DNA of 64,000 nt from Anisodus tanguticus (taxonomy: Eukaryota > Streptophyta > Magnoliopsida > Solanales > Solanaceae). The DNA is taken from positions 2,406,001 to 2,470,000 of the forward strand of contig CM067541.1 in assembly GCA_034509755.1 (NCBI GenBank), given 5' to 3'. The translations under genes and the position numbers were made by a program. Of this stretch, positions 57,187 through 64,000 are shown piece after piece. Within the stretch, counting starts at the first letter, position 1; every line of letters starts with the position of its first letter. Under the pieces are notes generated by a model. It had not been told where the DNA came from, searched no databases, and worked only from the letters and a program-made list of their open reading frames with translations.

Positions 57187-58560
57187 TCAAGAAATAAGCG
57201 TCTCGGGAAGTCCTTTGGTAAATATGTCCGCATACCGATAGGATGATGGAACATGTAACACTCTGACATGGCCTAACACAACTTTCTCACGAACGAAGTG
57301 TTGGTCTATCTCAATATGCTTGGTTCGCTGATGTTGAACCGGATTATGAGAAAGATAGATGGCAGAGATGTTATCACAATACACAATAGATGCCGACGCA
57401 AAGGACACCGAAGTTCTAACAAGTAAATTTTCGAGCCAACAAATCTCGCCTACTACATTTGCAACGCCTCCGTACTCGGCCTCGGATCGGAGCGAGATAG
57501 GGTAGCCTCGTCGCTGCGTACCAAGAAATCGATTATCCCCTAAGAAAACACAAAAGTTGGAGGTGGAGCGTCGCGTGTCCGGACACCCCGCCCAATCCGC
57601 ATCCGTATATGAAAGCAACCCGTCCGGTGCGCAGAGGGGTATAGGTGCAAACCATAATCAAGAGTGCCCTTATTTTATCGAATGATACGCTTAAGAGCGG
57701 TGAAATGAGACTCCCCGGGGGCATGCATGAATAAGCACACCGCCGAACAACATAAGCTATGTCCGGCCCGGTGAATGTGAGATACCGAAGTGCACCCGCA
57801 AGGCTCCTATACGAGTAGGATCGAGACCGGAGCACCATCCATAGCACCGAGCTTAGATTTGGAATCAACCGGAGTAGGCACCTCTTTGCGTTCGCCATCT
57901 TAGCCCCGTACACAATCTCTTTCGCATACTTATGCCGACACAAGAACATATGATTGGCGACCTCGGTCACCGATATCCCCAAAAAGTAACTCGGCCTTTC
58001 CCAAATCGGCCATTGCAAATTCGGACTTGAGCAAGGCAATAATCTCATTTTTCAATCCGTCGGAGGAGGCAAGTAAGAACAATATCATCCACGTAAAGTA
58101 ATAAGTAAGCCGTGCTTCTACCTCGATGAAAAATGAAAAGTGATGTATCACTCTTGCCGCATACAAACCCAATCTGCAAGATATACCGGCAAGGCGATCA
58201 TACCACGCACGGGGGCCCGCTTCGTGTCATATAGTGACTTACGGAGACGGCACACATAGTGAGGAACCGCCTGGATGGGTGAACCCCGGTGGCCGATGCA
58301 TGTAGACCTGCTCTCTCGCATCCCCATGTAAGAATGCATTCTTCACATCAAGTCGATGGATCGGCCTAGTGTTTGCCCATGGCTATGCTCAAAACTCGTG
58401 CGGATGGTAGCCGGTTTGACAACCGGTCAAGTGAAGGTCTCACCACAATCAATGCCCTCCCGCTCGATTTGTGCCATTAGCCACAAGACGGGCCTTATAC
58501 CTCTCAAGATCCCCATTGTCTCTGAACTTGTGACGAAATAGCCATATACAACGAATGACA
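57187..58560 (-). pseudogene. RT and RNase H of 4.3-kb Copia, frameshifted
   Basis: RNase H is in one frame at 57618-57187: SYTDADWAGCPDTRRSTSNF, YCDNISAIYL, KHIEIDQHFVREKV, YADIFTKGLP. RT is in pieces: a degraded LDVKNAFLHG-equivalent (58360-58300), a YVDD box destroyed by frame change (near 58090) and LKSEFAMADLGK. About nine CAG/CTG triplets occur in 1.38 kb, whereas the homologous stretch at 40640-42100 has many. CCG/CGG stands at several of the equivalent positions. Confidence 0.8.
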
Positions 58561-58598
58561 TTCACCCCCTCAGGTCTAGGTACTAGATCCCACGTGTG

Positions 58599-60035
58599 CT
58601 ATTTAGTTAAAGCATTGAATTCCTCATACATAGCCGCATTCCAATTAGGGTCTTGTTTGGACAATTTTGGGTTCTTTGGAAGTGGAGAGATGGTTTGGGC
58701 AGACAAGTTGAAATGGACTTTGGGTTTGAAGATTCCATGCTTTGAACGAGTTTCCATTGGATGGGTAGGGACAGTGGGTGGCGGAGTGGTGTCTGAGACG
58801 GGGGGTAAAGTCGGATAAGGACAGGGTGGGGGCGAAGCCGTCGGAGGTGCCGCGGCTCCTAGATCGAGAGTCGCGGTGCTAGAAGGTTGACAGGCTTCTC
58901 TGAAGTTTGGGTGCCGCGGCTCTGACGACGGAACAGAGGATGTGAGTTGTTCGATTATGAGGGGAGAGATGGCAGACTCGTCAAGAAATGAGTAGTCCTG
59001 TTTTTGGAATTTTGGAAGATTCGAAAACGGGAATGTGGTCTCGTCGAATGTGACGTGACGAGATATGTGGATCTGACGAGTCGACAAGTCATAGCATAGA
59101 TAGCCCCTATGGTTCGGCGGGAATCCTAGAAAGACACATGGAGTGGACCTAGGAGCGAGCTTGTGAGGGGCGGTGGAGCTAAGGTTGGGATAGCACAGAC
59201 AACCAAAAATTCGTAGATGATCATAAGAGGGGATTCTATGGTAGAGGATTTCGGTAGGGGTCATATTGTGAAGAGTGCTAGTAGGGAGAATATTTAGAGT
59301 GTATTCTGACATTTTAGCAAAGATAGACCCGAAGGGTGGAGGGAGGGAGGCATGAATCAATAGGGTGCGAATCATATTGTTAATGGTGCGGATGATTCTT
59401 TCAAACTTTACCGTTTTGTGGTGAGGTGTGAGGGCGGGAGAAGCGAAAGACCATGCCATTATTGGTACAAAAATGGTGAAACATAGAGTTATTGAATTCA
59501 CGACCATTATCGCACTGAAATAATTTTATGCCTTTTCCAAATTGTGTTTGAATGAACTTGCGAAACTCAAGAAATTTGACAAACACTTCCGATTTAAATT
59601 TAAGAGGGTATAACCAAACGTAGTGTGAAAAATCATCAAGCAACACAAGATAGTATTTATGACCGAGAAACTAGTGATAGGAGATGTCCATAAATCGGCA
59701 TGTATAATATCAAAAGGAGCAAATGTAATACTAGTAGATGATTTGAACGGAAGACGAATATGTTTGCCTAAAGAGCAAGAAACACAATTTTGGGCAAGTT
59801 TCCCATTACAAGCAATGAAATTATTGCCTCTAAGAAAATTAAAAACTGGGACTCCTGGATGACCAAGCCTATTATGCCAGGTTGAAGAAGAAACAACCGC
59901 TAGAGTGACGGGAGAGCAAGATCTGGCAGAAGAGGTGGAAGTGAATGGATAGAGATCCCCCGTGCTATTGCATCTCGTAAGAGGTGTCCCCGTATGAAGA
60001 TCTTTTACAGTAAAACCAAAAGGGTCAAAATCCAC
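58599..60035 (-). pseudogene. Integrase and linker of 4.3-kb Copia
   Basis: 60035-59526 has the pre-integrase and HHCC region (SSSTWHNRLGHPGVPVFNFL; NCVSCSLGKHIRLPF) and IIHADLWTSPITSF with the first catalytic Asp. QCDNGREFNNSMFHHFC holds the second Asp at about 59510. The Glu-bearing SPQNGK stretch is broken by a shift at about 59410. 59507-58599 continues through RTINNMIRTLLIHASLPPPF, CVFLGFPPNHRGYLCYDL and a Pro/Ser linker, ending LSKQDPNWNAAMYEEFNALT before RT. CAG/CTG are present at normal frequency here. Confidence 0.8.
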
Positions 60036-60182
60036 AGAGACAGAATTATTACGAGTAAATTGGCGGACGATATGAGGTTCTTAATCATGTGTGTGGCATA
60101 TAGGGTGTTTTTGAGGGAGAAGGGTGGATGAGGAGGTTGTGTGTATGAGGTACCATAACCCTTAACCGGAATGCGTTGTCCA

Positions 60183-61013
60183 CTACCAACCGTAACATAT
60201 TGAGGATGCTTTATATGAAACAAGTTTAGGAATAGTACCTGCAGACCGGGTGACGTGAGATGTGGCGCCCGAGTCCATGTACCAAGTATTGTCGTCGTTG
60301 CATAGAGAGGGTGTCGAACGCCCGACCCAACGGTGGGTGTCATGCCGGAGGAGGGTCGCGGGACCCGACCTTGCATGAAGTGTGCTGTTGTGAGGCCGGA
60401 GCGGGGTCAGCAAATCGGGGTAAGAATACGAATTGTATGGCCGCCGGTACATCGGAATAGACTTGGCGTCGCGGCTCGAATCGGGGCCGCCGCGGCGCCG
60501 TAGACGAACCGGCCGAGGCGCCGCAGCCCCGGTTGTTCCGCGATCTCTCGCGTCGTTGCCGCCGTTGGTTCCGTTGACCGCGACCCTTGCCACGACCACG
60601 GCCTCCTCTACCGCCGCGGCCTTTTCCACCCTTGCCGCCGCGCCGCCGCCGTTGGGAGTTGTCCGGTGGCGTCCGATCTTGAGGTTGCGTGTCGACGCCA
60701 ACACCGCCGGGCGTGCTCATCCCGCTTAGCACGACGGGTTTCTTCGAGCAACAATTGTGAGCGAGCTTTGTTAAAACTCGGTAGCGGATCCGCTCGTTGA
60801 ATAATGGTGGCCAAAGTATCATATTCGCCCTTAGTAAGGCCGAAATCATTTGTAGCACCATTTTATCGTCGCGTGACGTGCGTGCCGATGTTGGAGAGTT
60901 GATCCGCTAGAAGTTTAAGTCGCTTGCGTACTCAGAGACATTGGAGAAGTTTTCAAGACGTGTTTTGTTGAACTGTTCTTCCAAATACACGGCACGAGTG
61001 TGCTTGTTGTCCA
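60183..61013 (-). pseudogene. Truncated gag, nucleocapsid and protease of 4.3-kb Copia
   Basis: From the LTR: MDNKHTRAVYLEEQFNKTRL, SNVSEYASDL and then a shift; IIQRADPLPSFNKARSQLLL (about 60800). A region extremely rich in CG and in Gly/Arg/Ala (60720-60480) follows, then protease DSGATSHVTRSAG (about 60270). The GC content of the nucleocapsid stretch is far above its surroundings. The first 100 or so gag residues are missing. Confidence 0.75.
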
Positions 61014-61202
61014 TGTAAGATGATATTAATCTCCCTTATACAATAGGAATCCTAAGCCTATACAAAAGAGGAATCCTAAGCATATACAAAAGAGGAATCC
61101 TAAGCCTATACAAAAGAGGAATCCTAGTCTTACCATAATTATATTTACACAATATATGAAAATATTCTAATTATGGGTAGGGAATATATTTACACGTTTA
61201 CA
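61014..61202 (-). repeat. 5' LTR of 4.3-kb Copia
   Basis: Same repeats as the 3' LTR, with four 23-bp units. The plus-strand left edge TGTAAGATG touches gag coding sequence directly. Confidence 0.88.
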
Positions 61203-61207
61203 GAAAT

Positions 61208-62466
61208 TATATCCATAAATCATGTGAAGTCAGAAGTGAATTTCGTCAATCCTCTGACTAAACTTTTGGGAAGAAAATTAATAAATGAAGCTCCAATGGG
61301 AACAAGACTTTTGTCAAGTTGTATATCGAATATGATGGTAACTCAACCTATGTGATTGGAGATCCCATGAAATAGATTTATATGGATAATAACAAGTCAT
61401 TGTTTGATCTTGTGCACTATAATAATTTGTCCCGTCCGTGATCTATTATGGTGTGTATATAGTGCAAATCTGTAAGGAAAGTGAGGTCGAGTTATAAACT
61501 CTTAATCCATTACCATATCCTTTATAGGTGGTGTATTGTTCTACATAATACATTTGATGGGTGGACCTATATGAGTGTGGAGTGGTGCCGCTCCTATAAA
61601 TTGTGACAAATTTTTAGAGTACTCATGAATACTAAGACACGTGTATGACCTCTTAGCGCAAAGCCGCGATAACGACAAAAATTGTGTGAGTATATGTGAC
61701 TGAATAAGACTCTAGATTTACAAAAGAATTTTTGATTCATAGAAGTTCTAAACTTCACCAATTATTCTGTAAACTTAATCTTATTTTGTTTAGATCTGAT
61801 CCATAGTCTACGAGACAACTGATTCGATGCATTATATTCGTATGTGAAAACCCAGAAAAACTTATTTCTCCATTCTATTCCTTAATATTTATTTTGAGAT
61901 ATGTGGTTGGAAAAAAAAATTTGGTATCTCAAAAAGAACTACTAAATTCCTAACATTAGATCGTAGGAAAATCAGTTGACTACTGAATGGTCTTAAAGAG
62001 CTCTCATTATGTGGTATTATATTGGCTGTTACAATATGTTTTCTTTTACCAATTGTAACATAATATTCATTAGCCATTAAACCTCACTCTTTATGGCTAT
62101 TAATCTTTGCTCTTCCTTAGTCATTAAACTTCATCTTTATGGTTATCAATTCCCAGAACGTTGGAGGATTCCAGCCATCTTATTGGATGGTCTTCTCATC
62201 TATAAATCAAGACAGGTCTTCCTCTTTTGGGATTAGAGAAGTATATCAATTCAAATTCGTCCTTTCATACTATTGTGCCGGATTTTATATTAAAATAAAT
62301 ATTTATCAGATTCTGACTTCTAATTTTATACTAGAATAACTTGTTAAATCATGGGAATACACTTATATCGGGTGAAATATCATTAAGAACAGTATCCTTG
62401 GACATGCCTTAAGCTTTCAAGAATTCAAGTGTTCGTGATCAAGTATTTTTCATAATATTTCCAACA
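61208..62466 (+). mobile_element. Copia RNase H tail, 3' region and LTR
   Basis: INHVKSEVNFVNPLTKLLGR and INEAPMGTRLL followed by Y-V-I-G-D-P-M-K (about 61203-61373) is the end of a Copia RNase H and its trailing segment. After an AT-rich untranslated part, a probable LTR runs from TGTTACAATATG (62027) to TTCCAACA (62466). It has a TATA box (TCTATAAATCAAG, about 62199) and a tandem CATTAAACCTCACTCTTTATGG / CATTAAACTTCATCTTTATGG-like pair. The rest of the element is absent. The 4.3-kb Copia inserted next to this tail. Confidence 0.55.
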
Positions 62467-62939
62467 AATATATGTGACAATCAGAAGCGGAGTTAGAATT
62501 AAAGTTTATCTATTCGAGATTTTAACTTTTTTACATTAATAGTTTATAATTTTTTTAATAAAAATATAAAATAAATATAAAGTTTTAATCAAAATTAGTG
62601 ATTCTGGTCGCGCCAGTTTACTTTACTTTGCACCGTTGACTTGTGTGTCCCTGAAGTTACTATTCTATCCTTACGAAAAGATAAGATTGGTAAAATATTT
62701 AAGTCTCAAAGTTCTACTGTTCATAGATAGAGAATATTGTAAAGTTTAGTTGAATTATATAACATATTATAGAAGTGTACAAGTGTTTAAGAAAGGATTA
62801 AAATGACTAATGAATACATTGACCTAGTGCAGAATTAGGCCCACACGGACAGCTCCCGCCATACCTACCGCAAGACTTGTCACTCTATAAATGAACACCT
62901 CCACTAATTATGCTAATTATTTAGCGATAAGAACACAAA

Positions 62940-63097
62940 TGGCCATCCGGGTAAAACTATTAACACCCGATGACTCAAGAATCTTAAAGGTCATTTTTAG
63001 TATTTTCAAAATAATTTTATTTTTAGCCATTTTTCAATTAATTCCAGAATATGTATATAAATTGTATCATATCATACTTGTATAGAATATGTATCAC

Positions 63098-63131
<34 letters not shown>

Positions 63132-63920
63132 GTATAGAAACTGTATCATTGTTGTATATAATATGTATAATTATTGTATATTTATAGAAAAAATGTGTCA
63201 CACGTATAGAAAGTGTATCATTATCGTATAAAGTATGTATCCCTAAAGTATATGTATAAAATATATCATTGTTGTATAATTTATGTATAATAAATATATA
63301 ATCAAAGTATAATTTTTGTTTAATAAATATATAATTAATGTATGGGGAAAATAACTAAAATGCACCCCAACCTTTGGTCAGATTTGCTGTAACATACATA
63401 ACCTTTACGGTGGTCCTATTATCCCCTGAATATATTATTAAAGTACTTCTTTGGCAATTATCTAGAAAAATCAAATCAAAATCCAATGCGACACATGCCA
63501 GGACTTATTTATGAAAGAATATAGTGATTTACAAGATCAAATATTAAGAGAATCAACAGTTTTCTCCATGAAAAAATTAAGAGTGTAGGAGAGAATTCAA
63601 TTTTTTTTATTTTGTTCAAATAGTGATATGACCTGAAAATGATCGGACTCTTTTATTTATGGCCTTTTTTTAGCCCGTGTTTGAATTGTTATCCAGCTCA
63701 CTCGATAAATGCCAAAGAAATTCCTTAAAAATATATTCATGGGGTAATAAGATCCTTGTAAAGGTTAGATGTGTTACAACAAATCTGTACAAAGGTTGAG
63801 TGTATTTTAGATATTTTTCCTTAATGTATGCTTACTAATCATACACATATTATATATTTTTATATACATATACAGTAGTGATACATATTATATACAAAAA
63901 TGATACAATTTTTAAAGGCT
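62940..63920. repeat. GATACA-rich MULE-like repeat, relative of 26707-28997
   Basis: The reverse complement of 62945-63060 matches 28865-28975 (ATTGAAAAATGGCTA, TTATTTTGAAAATACT, TTTAAGATTCTTG), followed by the same gtatcatt/tatagaaa strings. (TA)n fills 63098-63130. A younger MITE is inserted at 63344. The outer ends are not defined. Confidence 0.5.
63344..63820. mobile_element. MULE MITE with long inverted repeats
   Basis: The left end GGGGAAAATAACTAAAATGC...CCAACCTTTGGTCAGATTTG...ACCTTTACGG and the right end, read in reverse complement (GGAAAAATATCTAAAATAC...CAACCTTTGTACAGATTTG...ACCTTTACAAGG), pair over about 65 bp. TTAATGTAT flanks both sides (63335-63343, 63821-63829), a perfect 9-bp duplication as made by Mutator-like transposases. 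Non-coding. Confidence 0.88.
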
Positions 63921-64000
63921 TAATGATAATAATTTTTTCATTGATCTTTAGTCGCTATAAATAGTCTTTTTTTTTTTTTTGCAGCGTACCTTTTAGTGAC
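63830..64000. other. Right edge, remainder of the GATACA-type repeat
   Basis: Continues ATACACATATTATATA, GTGATACATATTATATAC and a T run at about 63967-63982. No gene seen. Confidence 0.4.

Larger units (their letters stand above)
56947..61202 (-). mobile_element. Copia retrotransposon with short LTRs, no primer site, gag truncated
   Basis: LTRs 56947-57137 and 61014-61202 (about 190 bp) begin/end TGTAAGATG...CGTTTACA on the plus strand. GAAAT flanks both sides (56942-56946, 61203-61207). On the minus strand the 5' LTR runs straight into gag text MDNKHTRAVYLEEQFNKTRL with no primer site and no gag N-terminus. Then come a basic Gly/Arg-rich nucleocapsid region, protease (TWYMDSGATSHVTRSAGTI), integrase, RT and RNase H. 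A purine tract (GAGGGGGTG) abuts the 3' LTR. Total length is 4256 bp. Confidence 0.88.

Noticed and set aside
60433..60729. GC-rich ORF that looked like a bacterial or organellar insert
   Set aside because: It overlaps the Gly/Arg-rich nucleocapsid part of the Copia gag; LTRs and target duplication include it. The high CG belongs to the CWG-to-CG anomaly and codon bias, not to transfer.

Overview
The window is plant nuclear DNA: intron-containing genes with GT/AG junctions, a nuclear-encoded chloroplast protein, AT-rich spacers and many LTR retrotransposons. Au-type SINEs, other tRNA-derived SINEs, and a very long Tat/Ogre-type LTR that begins TGTTGACAC and ends GGGCGCGACA point to a member of the Solanaceae. 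The genus cannot be fixed from this sequence alone.

Host genes, left to right. 254-3286 (+): four in-phase exons of a VPS35L (Retriever subunit) homologue, cut by the left edge and with no further exons found to the right. 7582-8542 (+): a two-exon BAP31-like ER membrane protein. 9281-9988 (-): three in-phase exons of an unidentified gene fragment. 10771-11425 (-): three exons from the N-terminal part of a beta-1,3-galactosyltransferase, without its TM exon or catalytic domain. 13984-15093 (-): a complete intronless plastid ATP synthase gamma subunit that lacks both regulatory cysteines. 31934-38794 (+): a complete 13-exon augmin subunit 4 gene (433 aa) whose exon 10 is tandemly duplicated. 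From memory, VPS35L and AUG4 homologues lie close together on Arabidopsis chromosome 1, so part of the gene order may be ancestral.

The rest is mostly mobile DNA, much of it nested. A Copia element (17685-26068, TSD GATTT) carries a two-module SINE in its 5' LTR and a 4.78 kb Ogre-type solo LTR (18677-23456, TSD GACAA) in its leader. A MULE-like element (26707-28997, near-identical 9-bp TSD) carries a probable solo LTR. From 40.4 to 47.8 kb there is a mosaic of a minus-strand Copia, a plus-strand Copia fragment, an Ogre 3' end with tandem arrays, a short Copia LTR and a complete 340-bp TRIM (TSD ATTAA). Two further minus-strand Copia elements with TSDs lie at 49208-54622 (GTACA) and 56947-61202 (GAAAT). 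The right end holds a Copia tail with LTR and a MULE MITE with long TIRs (TSD TTAATGTAT).

Three observations stand out. Both copies of the duplicated AUG4 exon are open, the same length and phase-compatible. The gamma subunit has Phe and Ser where the redox dithiol cysteines should be. In the pol parts of the two youngest Copia elements, and between the two LTRs of one of them, CAG/CTG trinucleotides have been replaced by CG-containing sequence. That last pattern may be a sequencing artefact at methylated CHG sites rather than biology.
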